Notes under the pieces: generated by a model
The model's database searches: none
Told to the model about the DNA's origin: nothing
The model's input: only the letters and a program-made list of their open reading frames with translations
Made by a program: the position numbers and the translations under genes
Part shown: piece by piece, positions 24,373 to 36,923 of the stretch
Numbering within the stretch: position 1 is the first letter of the stretch
How the letters are laid out: every line of letters starts with the position of its first letter
Source of the DNA: Phyllostachys edulis
Lineage: Eukaryota; Streptophyta; Magnoliopsida; Poales; Poaceae
Assembly: GCA_036346405.1 (NCBI GenBank)
Contig: CM070553.1
Span: 74,588,976-74,652,975 of the forward strand
Direction: 5' to 3'
Length of the DNA: 64,000 bases

Positions 24373-24389
24373 AATCTCCCCCCCCCCAT
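24373..24389 (-). other. polypurine tract of the gypsy
   Basis: Minus strand reads ATGGGGGGGGGGGAGATT directly before the 3' LTR start at 24372. The unbroken G run is typical of the plus-strand primer of gypsy elements. Confidence 0.8.
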
Positions 24390-24587
24390 ACAAAAGACCT
24401 TGTCCCCGAGATCTGGGTAGGTCAGAAGTTGGAACAGGAAGGTTCTAAAAGAAGATACAACATCTGTTGTTTTGATTTCCTTCAAAGATAGTGCTAAGAC
24501 ATCCTAACGAGGTTACAAGGGATTTCTATTACAATTTTCCTTTCCATTGCTTTGTTTAACCTTTCCCTTTCTCTATTCAAAGGCACT

Positions 24588-25566
24588 TCAAACATAAGGA
24601 AAAAGGTCAGGATATTCGGTTCGCATCCGGTCTTCACGTTCCCAAGTTGCTTCATCTTCAGTATGGTTGCTCCACTGGACCTTTAAGAACTTGATGTTGC
24701 GATTCCTTGTCTTGCGCTCCATTTCTTCAAGAATGCGAATCGGGTGCTCCCAATAAGAAAGATCGGGTTGCAAATCAAGGTCTTCCAAATTGGTTGCTTC
24801 AGTTGGGACTCGAAGACATTTCTTTAGTTGAGATACATGGAATACATTGTGGACATCTAAAAGTGATGGTGGTAGCTCTAATTGATAGGCCACCAATCCT
24901 CGCTTCGCTAGAATTCAGAATGGTCCGATGTAGCGAGGAGCCAACTTGCCTTTGACTTGAAAGCGTTGCATTCCTTTCATCGGAGAGACTTTAAGGTAAA
25001 ACATGATCGTCCACCTCAAAGCTCAGCTCACGACGACGGCGGTCAGCATAAGACTTTTGACGAGATTGAGCCGTCCGTAGCCTCGCTCGGATCATACGGA
25101 CTTGCTCTTCAGCTTCATTGATCAAATCCGGTCCAAAGAATTGTCTCTCCCCAGACTAAGACTAGCTGAGTAGTGTCCTACACCTCATCCCATATAACAC
25201 TTTAAAATGTGATATTTGGAGGCTTGCTTGATAACTATTATTATAGGAGAATTCCGCGAACGGCAAGCATTTATCCCATTTCTTACCATAGGACAGCACA
25301 CAAGCTCTGAACATATCCTCCAAAATTTGGTTCACCCTCTCGGTTTGGCCTCCGGTTTGTGGGTGGTAAGCGGTGCTAAAGGATAGTTGAGTTTCCATTG
25401 CTTCATGGAGGCAATTCCAGAAATGCGAGGTGAATTGAGTACCTCGATCTAAAACAATTATCTTGGGCACACCATGGAGGCAAAAAATTCTGGAGATGTA
25501 CAACTCCACCAATTGGTTTCCCGAATACGTGGTTTTGACGGGAATGAAGCGAGCAACTTTCAACAA
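24588..25566 (-). pseudogene. gypsy integrase C-terminal half and chromodomain
   Basis: Frame 25162-25566 holds the integrase core: GVPKIIVLDRGTQFTS (second catalytic Asp) and HPQTGGQTERVNQILED (catalytic Glu), then the GKKWDKCLPFAEFSYNNS segment. Stops and frameshifts follow in 24900-25160. Frame 24588-24896 carries the GPF-like tail and a chromodomain (VHNVFHVSQLKKCL, RNIKFLKVQWSNHTEDEATW, ending in a YPDLF helix). Chromodomains in this clade are thought to direct integration to heterochromatin. The short distance to the polypurine tract agrees with the 3' end of pol. Confidence 0.88.
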
Positions 25567-25581
25567 TCGATCGACAATTAC

Positions 25582-26507
25582 CTATATGGAGTCATATCCT
25601 TGTTGAGTCTTTGGAAGTCTGGTGATGAAATCCATCCCAATTTCATCCCACTTCCATTCGGGAACAGGGAGGGGTTGAAGCATACCCACTGGCCGTTGGT
25701 GCTCGGCCTTCACCTGTTGACACATATCACACTCGGCAACAAAGCGTGCAATCTCCTGCTTCATCCGAGTCCACCACAATTTTTGCTTCAAATCTTGATA
25801 CATCTTCGAGCTTCCTGGATGAATGGAGAAAAGAGAATCATGGGCTTCATGAAGGATTAATTCTTTAAGCTTCGGGTCATTTGGCACAACCAAACGCTTT
25901 CTGAACCACAAAACTCCTTGGTGGTCCTCGGAGAAACACTTGGCTTTGCCGGCCTTCATTTCGTCCTTAATCCTTTCCATACCCTTGTCATTCTTTTGGG
26001 CCATCTTGATCTGGTCCTCTAGGGTAGGTTTTACTTCCAAGGTAGCGAGAAAACCCTCGCTAACCATCTCCAACTTGAGCCGTTGAAATTCGTTGCATAA
26101 GGCTTCCGTCTCAGGTTGAACCGAAATGCAGTTGTATTGCGATTTTCGGCTCAAGGCATTGGCAACAATATTAGCTTTCCCTAGATGATAATTAATGAAG
26201 TCCCATTCATAGTCCTTGATCAATTCAACCCATCTTCTTTGTCTTAGGTTCAGATCAGTGTAGACTTCGCAGCGATTGCCGACAAGAAAATATCGCCATA
26301 TCTTCAGAGCATGAACCACTGTAGCAAGCTCAGGGTCATGAGTGGGATAATTCATCTCATGAGGCCTCAATTGCCTGGATGCATATGCCACAACTCGGCC
26401 CTCTTGCATAAGGACACAACCAAGACCAAGGAGAGATGCATCGCAATAGATATTGAAGTTTTTATGGACATCCGGCAGAACTAACAATGGAGTAGAGGTT
26501 AGATGAT
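25582..26507 (-). pseudogene. gypsy RNase H and integrase N-terminal half
   Basis: A 301-codon frame (25582-26487) begins in RNase H (NIYCDASLLGLGCVLMQ with a catalytic Asp, then VVAYASRQLRPHE). The text runs from EVYTD straight to LNLRQRRW, so about 11-12 residues including the usual HKSLKYIFTQ strand are deleted in frame. The integrase zinc finger follows (HEAHDSLFSIHPG and CDMCQQVKAEHQ), then the first catalytic Asp region GMDFITRLPKTQQG before a stop. At its upstream end the frame joins that at 28003 exactly when the CACTA and one CCT copy are removed. Confidence 0.9.
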
Positions 26508-26510
26508 CCT

Positions 26511-27999
26511 CACTACTACAAAATAGGCTATAGTAGACGCCCCATCACAGACGGTTCCTTTGGAACCGCTCGTGTTGGGTCGGCCGACCAAGGGTGGCGC
26601 GGGCCGACTATCACAGACGGTATTTTTAGAACCGCTGCAGGATAGTCATCTATCACAAACGGTTCATTAATAGAACTGCTCAGGAATTATCACGAGCGGT
26701 TCTATTCACAAACCGTATGTGATAATCCAACCAATCACGAGCGGTTCTCAATAAGAAGCATGCGTGATATCGATTTCGTTCTAATTAAGAACCGCTTGTG
26801 ATATCTGCGCTATCCTCTGCCGCACCGCCACGCCTCGCCGCTCGAGGCTTTCGTGTCACGAGCGGTTCTTTAATAGAACTGTCAGAATGATCACTGACGG
26901 TTCTATTAAAAACCGTCAGGAATGATCACTGACAGTTCTATTAAAAACCGTCAGGATAGGTGCTATCACGAGCGGTTCTTAACAAGAACCGTCTCGATTG
27001 TTGGGCGGAAACGAAAATTTAAACATAATGGGTGGGCTGCAAACTCGCTTTATATAACCTCCATCTCCTCCTCTGCGGTCTCTCCTCCTCACCGCCATAC
27101 CTCCATCTCCTCCTCTGCCGTTTCTCCTCCTCACACCTTGCGCCCGGCCTCACCGAGCTTGTCGCCGGCGGCCTCCTCCAACTCGTCCCGCCTCATCGTC
27201 ACCGGCCTCATCCAACCATCACCCCCTCCTCCACCTCGCCACGACCTCGTCGTCACTTGCCTCCCACGACCTCGTCGCCTTGGCCTCCTCCACTTCGCCT
27301 CGGCCTCCCACGACCTCACTCTCTACTCCCCTTTGCTTTGTGATGTGGATTACTGAGTTGATGCTCTTGTGATGTGGGTGATGCTACCGTGATGTGTGTA
27401 GTTCATGTTGAGTTATTTGGTTTGGGCAAAAATATAAATGGTAGATCGCGCACCGCTCGGTAAAATCATCATAACTTTTGCATACGAACTCCGATTGCGG
27501 CGTTCTTTGGCTCGTTGGAAAGCTAACGAAAAGCTCAATCCGAAAATCCGTAAAGTCAAGGTCGATTCTCTTCGCGAGGTCTCGAAAAAGTGAAAACCCC
27601 AAAAAGGTCGTTTAGGGCCTCTAAACGGCCTCTGAAGTTTTAGCACCGTTTTGGTTTTTGCGCGAGAAAAGGCTATCACGAGCGGTTCTAAATAAGAACC
27701 GCTCAGGAAACTCATCACGACGGTTGAACAAGAACCGCTCGTGATAATAGCCTTCCTGCACGGTTTTTGATGAAAACCGCTCAGGATATTCTCGGATCAC
27801 GACGGTTTTGATGAAAACCGTGCGTGATAATAGCCTTCATAGACGGTTTCAACAAAAACCATCTGTGATAGTGCGTATCACGCAGCGGTTTTGAACCGCT
27901 CAGGATAACTACTGTCATATCACGCACCAACAACTATAGACGGTTCAAAATGCGTGATGACGCCCGAACCGCTGCGTGATGAGGCTTCCTGTAGTAGTG
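26511..27999. mobile_element. non-autonomous CACTA element, CACTACTAC family (1.49 kb)
   Basis: Begins CACTACTACAAAATAGGC and ends CTTCCTGTAGTAGTG, with the exact 3-bp duplication CCT at 26508-26510 and 28000-28002. The first 69 or so bases equal those of the 12 kb element at 36292, so it is a deletion derivative of that family. Subterminal repeats (AACCGTCTGTGAT, AACCGCTCGTGAT and AACCGCTCAGGA forms, both orientations) fill 26540-27000 and 27670-27970. A TATA-like TTTATATAACC at 27048 and a CT-rich leader correspond to an element promoter. No transposase domain is present. Confidence 0.93.
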
Positions 28000-28002
28000 C
28001 CT

Positions 28003-28933
28003 TCAACATTTGAAAGCTTGCTTCAAATTCTGCTGACCATTCATACTTCTTTTCTTTCTTTAGCAATTGGGTCATTGGTCTTGCTATTTTCGAGAAATTC
28101 TCGATGAAACGGCGGTAATAACCTGCAAGACCGAGGAAACTACGAATGTCAGAGACGGACTTGGGCTGTCTCCAATTAAGTACATCTTGAACTTTGCTTG
28201 GATCCATAGCAATTCCTCCTTCGGATAGCACATGACCCAAAAAGGTGACTTCTTTTAGCCAAAACTCACATTTGCTGAATTTTGCATAGAGTTGATGTTC
28301 TCGGAGCTTGTTCAACACAAGCCGAAGGTGTTCTTCATGCTCCCTTTCAGATTTGGAGTATATGAGAATGTCATCAATAAAGACAACTACAAATTTATCC
28401 AAATACTCCATGCACACTGAGTTCATGAGATTCATGAACAAGGCCGGTGCATTAGTCAAACCGAAGGACAAGACGGTGTACTCGTACAAACCATAACGAG
28501 TTGAGAATGCCGTCTTGGGAATGTCTTCAGATCTGATCCTAACTTGATGATAGCCCAATCTCAAGTCAATTTTGGAGAAAATACAGGCATCGGTCATTTA
28601 GTCGAACAAATGATCAATCCGCGGAAGCGGATACTTGTTCTTGATGGTAACCTCATTCAACGGATGGTTGTCAACACACATGCGCAGACTGTGGTCCTTC
28701 TTCTTCACAAATATAGCTGGGCATCCCCAAGGTGAGGAGCTCGGCCTAATGAATCCCTTCTTTTGAAGTTCCGCAAGTTGTTTCTTCAATTCAACCAACT
28801 CATTTGGCGGCATTCGGTAGGGATGCTTAGATATGGGAGTAGTTCCGGGCTGCAGCTCGATCACGAACTCAACTTCTCGTGTGGGTGGCATGCCCGGTAG
28901 TTCCTCGGGAAATACATCTGGGAACTCACACAC
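28003..28933 (-). pseudogene. gypsy reverse transcriptase
   Basis: Two minus-strand frames (28598-28933 and 27920-28597) separated by a TAG at 28598-28600. The first has the finger region GFIRPSSSPWGCPAIFVKKKD and NEVTIKNKYPLPRI. The second has IFSKIDLRLGYHQVRI, SFGLTNAPALFMNLMN and the catalytic box VVFIDDILIYS with both Asp residues, followed by GHVLSEGGIAMDP and the thumb GLAGYYRRFIENFS. The protein copies element RNA to DNA in cytoplasmic particles. The catalytic core is preserved and one nonsense codon breaks it. The CACTA at 26511-27999 separates it from RNase H. Confidence 0.92.
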
Positions 28934-28951
28934 TACTGGAACTTCACTTAA

Positions 28952-29362
28952 TTACGGCAATTCCTTGCCGCTAAGGGCATAAAGAGGCGGATGCTCCAAT
29001 TTCGGCACCATCTCGACTTGAAAACCAAGAGGACTTGTGAGAGTGATAGCTTTGCGGGCACAATCAATTTGACCATGGTTCTTGGACAGCCAATTCATTC
29101 CAAGAATAACATCAAGGCCTGCTGAGTTTAACACAATAAGATCGGCCAAAAACTTGACCCCTTTGATATCAATCTCGACTTCACGACATTCATGAATGCT
29201 TCTCATTTCTGAACCCGGCGATTGAATCATCAAAGGTGCAGGCATCAAGCTGAGTGAAATGTTGTGGAGTGTAGTGAAACATCTGGACATGAAGGAATGA
29301 GAGGCTCCAGAGTCAAACAACACGGTCGCGGGAATCAAATTGACTAGAAATATGCCCAACAC
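28952..29362 (-). pseudogene. gypsy aspartic protease
   Basis: A 136-codon frame containing ATVLFDSGASHSFMS, the retropepsin active-site DSG, and LDVILGMNWLSKNH, the second conserved strand. It cleaves the polyprotein in the element's life cycle. A stop after GKELP (near 28952) separates it from RT, and a stop near 29375 separates it from the gag knuckle. Confidence 0.9.
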
Positions 29363-30618
29363 GACGTCAGGTGCTTCCTATGCTTCCTCAGTGGTGACAT
29401 GGTTGACATGAGCATGATCGGTATTCTGAAAAGTGACATTGGACTTCTGATCAAGGGATGTTTCAAGATCTTGGTGTTGATCGGAAATGGCTTGGTGCTT
29501 CACCGGACAGTGACTTGCAAAATGCCTTGGATTGCCACAAGTGAAATATACGACTAACAGTCTTCATCTGTGACGGTTTCTCAGCTTCTTTCTAGGCTAC
29601 CTTTGCTGGGTTTCTTGCTGAGGCAGTTGATACACTTCCATGGAAGCTCTCAAAGGTGTTAGATCTTGAAATTCAGGAGGAGTGGGCGGCCAAACACCCG
29701 GTTCTTGAAAATTGCAGCTTGCTGAAATTTGCGCAGCCTCTTGCGTTTTCGCAATTCTACAACCGCTTGCATTTTGTTCTCCACCACAATAGCCTTATTA
29801 ACCAATTGTTGGAAGTCGCAGAAGTCATGTACAGCGAGTGCCAGCTGCATCACTTCCGAAAGTCCATTCAAGAACTAGTCTTGATTCCTTGCATCAGTGG
29901 AGACATTGTCCGGAGCATAACAAGCCAAACGATTGAACTCGTAGAGATACTCCATTACAGACTTATCTTCTTGCTTCAGTGCGAGGAATTCACGTCTCTT
30001 GATACTCACGATGCTTGAAGGAACATGTGCCTCTTGGAAAGCTATCCGAAACTCGTCCCATGATGGAACGTAACTGGCGGGCTGCATGGTGCAAAAATTT
30101 TCCCACCATGCACAAGCTGCCCCTTCAAGTTGATTGGAGGCGTAGAAGACCTTCTCGTTGTCGGCACATTGAGTGATGATCAGCTTCTGTTCAATGGTAC
30201 AAAGCCAATCATCAGCCTTGAGAGGATCCTCCGAACGAGAGAACAAGGGAGGCTACGTGCTCAGAAAATCAGCAAATCGGGAGCCATAAAGATCGGCTCC
30301 TCTCGCTACCATTTGAGCACCTTGCACACTGGCGGTGTTCTAAGCAATTTGCTACAAGATCAGAGTCTAGTCTTGCTGACTCTGTTCCATCTGGGCCAAC
30401 ACTTCGGCCACGGATGGCTGAGGTGGAGTCACTTCTTCTTGCCGACCCACGTGCTGAAATTGCGGGTCAGGGTGCTCCGGATTGCGCTGTTGAGGATTCG
30501 GGGGCTGAACATCGGTGATTTGAGAACCCACGGGCTGTGAGTCCTCCATTACTTCCGATGTCAAATGAGTTTTATGACCCAACATCCTGTTGCCATACAA
30601 CTTGTTAGTAACCGGCAA
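29363..30618 (-). pseudogene. gypsy gag with degenerate zinc knuckle
   Basis: Frame 29875-30246 carries the retrotransposon gag core (DPLKADDWLCTIEQKL, QLEGAACAWWENF, SWDEFRIAFQEAHVP, FLALKQEDKSVMEYLYEF). Frame 29659-29871 continues it (LVNKAIVVENKM), separated by a stop near 29873. A frame near 29500-29550 shows YFTCGNPRHFASHC, where the first Cys of the CX2CX4HX4C knuckle has become Tyr. The N-terminal part near 30367-30618 is Gln/Pro-rich. Several stops and frameshifts make it non-functional. Confidence 0.85.
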
Positions 30619-31205
30619 AAAGGGTTGAGGGAAAAGCAGAAGGTAAATATTTGACAGCAGGGGTAACTTAACCTAGCATGAATGCACAAAGAAAACTCAT
30701 TTATGCAACAAGAAAATGGGGTGCTATGGTCCATGAGGACAGCACAGGATAGGAATGAAAACACAGTTAGTTTTCCGACATAGTTGCAATACAACTCGCC
30801 CGTAGGCGATGCACAACTGGTTGGAATAAAAGAGAGCAAATGATCTCCACAAAATCCAGCGTCTACAAGCTAAGTAATATCATTAGGGTATATAATACCT
30901 AAGTATAATCCCTAACTTAATCTTAAAATCACAGCAAGGCGTCGTCTTCTCTTTCTTCCACCAATTCTTTTTACCGACGACTATTTAACGTTTCTAGTGT
31001 TGGAAAAAAAGAGACGAGCAATAGAGAAAATGATTTTTCTCAAATAAAATGAATAGGGAGGTAAGAAAATAGATGCTAGGATGGGCAAGAAAGAAAGGAA
31101 TTATATTACTTGCATTTTTGCCAAACTTTTGATAGTTTGAAAATATTCTTTGCAAATTAAAATCCTAATAACGTCCATTGCTACGGCTTTAACTTACAGT
31201 CAGTA
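30619..31205 (-). other. gypsy leader between PBS and gag
   Basis: Untranslated leader on the minus strand with no frame beyond about 90 codons and no domain. The length is usual for a gypsy element of this size. Confidence 0.6.
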
Positions 31206-31223
31206 TGGCTCTGATACCAATGC
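31206..31223 (-). other. primer-binding site of the gypsy
   Basis: Minus strand GCATTGGTATCAGAGCCA, the classic complement of initiator tRNA-Met, lies right after the 5' LTR end CCCCACA at 31224. Confidence 0.92.
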
Positions 31224-34200
31224 TGTGGGGACCCCGAGATCGGATTCGTTTCAAGCTAAGTAATTACGCTAAAAGAGCACAATACTTAACATGAAACAAA
31301 AACGATTCCGAGTGTCCGGATAGGTGTCTCATGTTAGCTCCCAAGGATCAGTGACTAACATGCACATATCCAAACACAACATTGCATTCACATCCAGACA
31401 CAATATAGAAGAATAATGGAATTGTAAATACAACATCATTGAATAGAAAGGTAATACACAGGTTTGCATATGAGGGCCATTCGGCCAAACATAATTACTA
31501 AGAATAAATTGCAGCGGAAGACAAACTTAAAATAAAAGGGAATAACTGAGTTGGCATGCCCACAATACCACAAGCAACCAACTGGAGTTAAAGTCGTAGC
31601 GTCTGAAGTACTTTACCCAATTTGAATGACTTCTCACCTGAACAATAGATAATTTGGAGTTAAAGTCGTAGCGTCTGAAGTACTTTACCCAATTTGAATG
31701 ACTTCTCACCTGAACAATAGATAATTTTTAAGTACAAAGTTGTACTCGCGAGACTTTTCAAGAAAAATAAGGATGCATGTAAGTATCAAAGGAAGGCTAC
31801 TACACTAGTCAATTTTCAGCATAAAGCAAGTTTTGCAATTAGATAAATAGTATAGATTCAAATTGCCATTTTTAAAACATTTAGAAAACATTTTATAATA
31901 GTAGGTAATGATCAACAACAATATAATCTCCAATTATAATCAACACACGAACATCCCATTTGTGACACAATTCATTCCATAACGAATTAACATGCGAATT
32001 TTGCGATCAAGATATCATTTCAGATCTGAACAAAACTAACATAATGACATAACATTTCCAACCATAACCCAAACTTAATTTCCCATAAGCTAACTGTGCA
32101 TACTTTCCCACAAGTGATGTCCATAACCAGAGACATAGCTATTCGAATAGATTTAGTTAGACTCTGCAGAGTTTTACAGCTTTGCCCACACGATATGAAT
32201 ACCTCGCACTGTCGCCATGCATTCTTCCGAAGGAGTGTGACTGAGATATCATAACGAGGCTGTTACAATGTCATGTCCTAACTATCAACCCACCCGAGGA
32301 TCAGAATCCCATAGCGCACTGTTACCGCAATACTGTGAACCTCAAGTAAGTAAGTCCCTATCAACAAAAGACCCTTAAGAGCACGTAAGAGAACAACATA
32401 CATGCCCCCACCAGATTGACAAAAGAACAATTAAACAATAACAATAACAATTGTCAATTTGATTGTGTTCTGATAGCTAACACACAGCAAATTATTAAGC
32501 CAAGCCTTCGCCATTATCCCGGCATGTGGTTGCACGTAAGACTTGGTTCATCACACCACAGACTAGTCCTCAAATACCCAGACGAGGCTACGCGAATCCG
32601 GGACCACCCCTTCATCACCCTATCACTCGTCCAAGTCCAACACATAACAACAACCCATCAACAAGTTCATAATAATCAGATACAAAGATTTGGACATTTT
32701 CCTCAAATTCAACATAATCAAATCCATATAATCCTCAAATTTCATTAATATTCAATTCGATCCATCGGCCGATGGACTAGGTCCATCAACCGCTATCGAC
32801 TACAACTACTAGCATGACTAAGCATCGTTCTACAAATTAGCAAACAATCCCATATAATATATAGCCTTAATCATTCAAGGTAAAAAGGGTAATCAACATT
32901 CAAAGGAGGGCTAATGCAGCAAGTAGGGATTAACTACTTCTACCCACGAACATACTTTTCAAAATAGCATGCAATTGAGATATTAAAACCATACAAAACA
33001 TTTTAAAATCAGTAGGAGCAATATGATCAAGAGGAGGGTGCTCGCACCTGTGCTATACCACTTGTTCAATCTCAGTTTACACTCATGAATATGTTTGTAT
33101 CGTCGAGATATCTATCGAAAGTGCGATATCGTAATTAACACCAAATAAGCCAAAAATTCAAATTGCTCAAAAATGCATGAAAATTATACAGTGGGTAGAT
33201 CATGATTTTAGATGAATTTAGGTGAAGGATTCATTCCATTTGGATTTAGTATGTGAAATTTATAGCAGCTTGAAACTCAGATTTTTGAAAAATCCAATTT
33301 AATTAGAATCGGTTACTGTTCACCAAATTTAATTATTTTGGTCAAAATTTGTAGAACAGTGGGAGTTTTTATAAGCTCAAAATAACTTGGTTTATCTCAT
33401 TTGGAGTTTTTATGAATTTGTTATTAATTTTCAAAGTTATCAACCTTTTTCTTTTGTAATATAACGAAGTTAATGGATCATTTTCCAAAAGTATATCCTC
33501 TGCTACAGAAAAATTTTTGAAACCAATTTTAATATAAATTTAATTGAAAATTAAAATTATCAGCACTGGTTTCATCCCTTTTAGAGTTGAGATGAATTAG
33601 TTATGAATTTTCTAATTTAATAGCAATTTATAATGTACAAATAATTTAGTTTTGGATCATTCTCCAATAACTATATTTTCTGAGATAGTGACAAGGTTGA
33701 AACCTAATTTCATATATAGTTCATTTAAAATAAAAATAAAAAATTGGTTTCACTGTTTTTGGAGTTAAAATGAATTAATTATGAAATTTTGAAGTTAATA
33801 CAATTTTCAGTGTGCAAATTAATGTATTCCGAATTTTCTTAAGGCTTAAATAATTTTTCTACCGAGGTGAACCTAGCCTTAGGCTATGACAGCAGGGTCC
33901 CGTGCATTTTAAAATTCTTTCTCATTAAATTTTCCCGAAAAGTCCCCTCACACGTGGGACCTACCTGTCATAGAGGCGACCCACAGGAAAAGTCCATGGA
34001 CCGGAGCCCATGCACTGGGCTTACCGGTCCACCAACTCGCAACTAACCCACTAACGCCTGGGGCCATCGGTCATTGACTCGGAGCCAACAAATTAAACCG
34101 GTCAAGCTAGGATTTCCGACAAAGATACGTTTAATAAATACTAATCATTGTGCTTAATTCCCTAATGACTAGCTACATCGCGTCGAGGCGTTCGACAAGA

Positions 34201-35935
34201 GTCAAGACGCAACTGAGCCCCATCACGACTCGGCCACGGCGGCACCGGCAAAGGGTAGGAACGAGTTCCTCATACTAATGCGCTCTTATTGGTGGTGTTC
34301 ACGGCGGCGGAGATAGCCTAAATCAGCGGCTAGCCAGTGGTGAGCGGCAGTACAAATGCAGCAAAAGCGGCCAAGTCCACCCGATAGTGCATTGAGCTAA
34401 ACAAGCATGCTCTAGCATCTAGGAGGTTTAGGGAATCTACCAGAGAGCAGTGGATGACTGGAGAAGCACTGAGGGAGCTTGTCGACGGCAATGGTGACGA
34501 CGGCGCTAGGGCTTCATGCGGAGAGAGCGACCTAAGGCAGGATAGGAGAAAACAGATGTCGGATATGCTCAAGAGAACCTAATACATGGTGAAAATGATC
34601 TGAATTGGGTAATGCCCTACCACGTCGGCATCGGGGATGAAAAAGGTTCTCACGGCCGGAAAGGAGGGAACTTCGAAGTACTCAGGTCCCTGCGGAAGGA
34701 TGGACAAATTGACCGAGGGGAAATGCTTAGTAGGTTCAAGCATGCATGGTGACACACATAAGGAAGAGAATGGCTTACCAGAGACCAAGCTTGCACAAGA
34801 GTGGCCTTCGGGGCATGCGCTGAGGCCGCCGAGAGCACGGTTGTGTTCTGAGAGCTACAAACAGAATTAAAGTCGTGCATTAGGAAAAAATGGGGACGAC
34901 AAGGAATGTAGAAGCGAAGGAACCTTGAGGCACGGATTTTACCGAAGGGATGAGCTCGAGAGACCTCCCTCTCTTTGGTCCATTAGAGGAGAAGTGAGGG
35001 AGATGGAGACATGGGAGGGGGTTTTGAGCGGGGAAAAGAACGGAGGAACAAGCAGCGTTACAAGGCGCAGCTCGGTGACTGGTCACGAAGGGCGGTGGGT
35101 CACGGCATCGCTCGTGCTAACGGAGCTTGCGGCAGAGCGCGACGGCCGCGTGGAGCGCGAGTCCTGCCCGAGGTTGAAGATGACCCTTGTGCGGTGGGGC
35201 CCGCTGGCAGTGACGGAAATGAGTGGCACGGGCGGTGCGAATTGGGCTGGACCACGCGGTGCGTCGGGCTTGATGCGGTGCCATTCGGTCCTGAAAGGAC
35301 GGCCCAGATTTAAAGGGAAGTTCGGACTGTCCGAATCTTCCTGAGATCTGGTCCGTTGAATTCTGATCAGACGGTCGATCTTAGTTGAGTTCAGCACAGT
35401 GCGATTAGTTGACTTAGCTAAGTCCATTCACCCGGGTCGGACTCGAGTCGGTGCAACAGTGCCAGCCTGAGTTTTGGTTTCAGTTTGACTAGCTAATAGT
35501 AGATTTTACCAAGGCTCTAAAAATAGAAATAAAATTCCTAAAATTCTGAAATAATTCAGAGGTGTTCCTGGGACTTCCTAGTGTTCATAAAAATTATTAA
35601 ACATTACTGTTCATGATTTATTTGCTTAGTTTAAATTCAAACTTGGAATAGGTTACTAATTTGAGTTTGAATTTTCTTTGGGTAAATTTAAGTTCCAAAT
35701 ACTTAGGAAAAATTATATTTATTCATGATAATTATTATATTATTTGAATAAATTAGTTCTAGATGATAATCATAAGTTTTTGTTCTTGTTTTCTTTTGGA
35801 ACTTATCTTTAAGTTGTGTGTTTTAATTTTGCTTAAGATTTTCCAAGTGCCATAAATGATGCAAAAGTTTCCAAAATGTCATGCATGCTAATAAGATGCA
35901 TACTAATTATCATTAATTAACTTGGGGATGTTACA
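31224..35935 (-). repeat. 5' LTR of the gypsy (4.71 kb)
   Basis: Runs on the minus strand from TGTAACATCCCC at 35935 to CCCCACA at 31224. It pairs with the interrupted LTR at 9688-24372. It retains about 390 bp (33588-33978) lost in the partner and has a private 72-bp tandem duplication at 31584-31727. AT-rich modules of about 190 bp recur at 33375-33850. The GC-rich section 34180-35340 carries the same non-coding open frames as its partner. Confidence 0.92.
31584..31727. repeat. 72-bp perfect tandem duplication in the 5' LTR only
   Basis: Units 31584-31655 and 31656-31727 both begin GGAGTTAAAGTCGTAGCGTC and are identical as read. The partner LTR has a single copy near 10050. The duplication therefore arose after insertion, or during the last reverse transcription without being shared by both LTRs. 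Confidence 0.9.
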
Positions 35936-36291
35936 TCCTTTCTGGGATTACAACATTTAGAAGCGAAGTACCCGTAGTCCTGACAATTGTAGCAGCGAAA
36001 CTTCACCTTGTCGAACTTGCGATTCTTCATGCCAGAGTTGTTGGCGCCCTCTTTATTGGACCTGGATTCCCACTCGGCACGAGTGAGTGGTAGATGCTCA
36101 CCTTCCTCGTCGCGCCGCCATCCCTTTGTGTGTTCCTCGTACGGTTTAAGTCGCCTAACCATACGTTTTTAGTCGCCTAACCACCTCAACAATCATCATC
36201 ATCTTCATATCAGTAAATTGCTCAATGGTGGAGACGATCGGCAAGAATTCGTCAGGGTTGGCACGAAGAAGCTTCTTCATGACGGTGCGCT
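35936..36291 (-). pseudogene. outer copia gag, middle piece with zinc knuckle
   Basis: Minus-strand frames show LLRANPDEFLPIVST (UBN2-type gag helix text), a linker and CYNCQDYGYFASKC, a CX2CX4HX4C knuckle in which the usual GHFA is GYFA. A frameshift/stop near 36165 divides it. It is bounded by the gypsy (TCCTT) on one side and the 12 kb CACTA (GCT) on the other. The frame flows on at 9687 when the gypsy is removed. Confidence 0.85.
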
Positions 36292-36319
36292 CACTACTAC
36301 AAAATAGGCTATAGTAGAC

Positions 36320-36685
36320 GCCCCATCACAGACGGTTCCTTTGGAACCGCTCGTGTTGGGTCTGTCCGACTGCGGGTGGCGCGAAAACCTATCATGCATT
36401 TATATTTTTAGAACCGCTCGTGATAGTCATATATCACGACGGTTTGTTAATAGAACCGCTCAGGAATTATCACGATTTGTTCTATTCACAAACCGCCTGC
36501 GTGATAATCCCGCCAATCACGCATCGCTTTATTTTACAACCGTCTGTGTAGTATCACAGACGGTACTATTAACAAACCTTCTGTGATTGTCGGGATTATC
36601 ATAGACGGTGCTGAATGAGAACCGTCTGTGATATTGAGTTATCACAGACGGTTCTGATTAAGAACCGTCTGTGATATCCTCACTC
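36320..36685. promoter_or_regulatory. 5' subterminal repeat cluster and promoter of the CACTA
   Basis: About ten copies of (A)ACCGTCTGTGAT / ATCACAGACGGTT and the variant AACCGCTCGTGAT, in alternating orientations that form small hairpins. In En/Spm-type elements such repeats bind the TNPA-type protein. The TATA-like CATATAAATTA at about 36686 follows directly, then a CT-rich leader and a possible donor site at 36838 (CCCCAG/GTGCC). Confidence 0.8.
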
Positions 36686-36923
36686 CATATAAATTAAGCC
36701 CGACCGAACACATCCCTCTACAAGACCGCCACAGGTCCATTGCGCCAAGACTACGCCTCCTCGCCATCGCCTACCACTTTGGAGAGCAAAACCGGCCCCC
36801 TGCTGCTGGCTCCACTTAGATCTACTGCTCCTCCCCAGGTGCCACACTTCCTTGCCCTAGTTCTCCTCCAACCTGCGGCTCCTCCCCTAATTAAACAGAT
36901 GGAGTAATACTTATTATCCTTTA

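Larger units (their letters stand above)
9688..35935 (-). mobile_element. Ty3-gypsy chromovirus (Tekay-like), with nested insertions
   Basis: Minus-strand element bounded by LTRs (5' LTR 31224-35935; 3' LTR 9688-24372 with insertions) and by the exact 5-bp duplication TCCTT at 9683-9687 and 35936-35940. Order on the minus strand: LTR, PBS, leader, gag, protease, RT, RNase H, integrase, chromodomain, polypurine tract, LTR. The integrase-after-RT order defines Ty3-gypsy. The C-terminal chromodomain and very long LTRs point to the Tekay/Del branch (inference). It was inserted in the outer copia gag. It later received a copia, a solo-LTR element and a CACTA. Stops and frameshifts make it non-autonomous. 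Confidence 0.9.
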
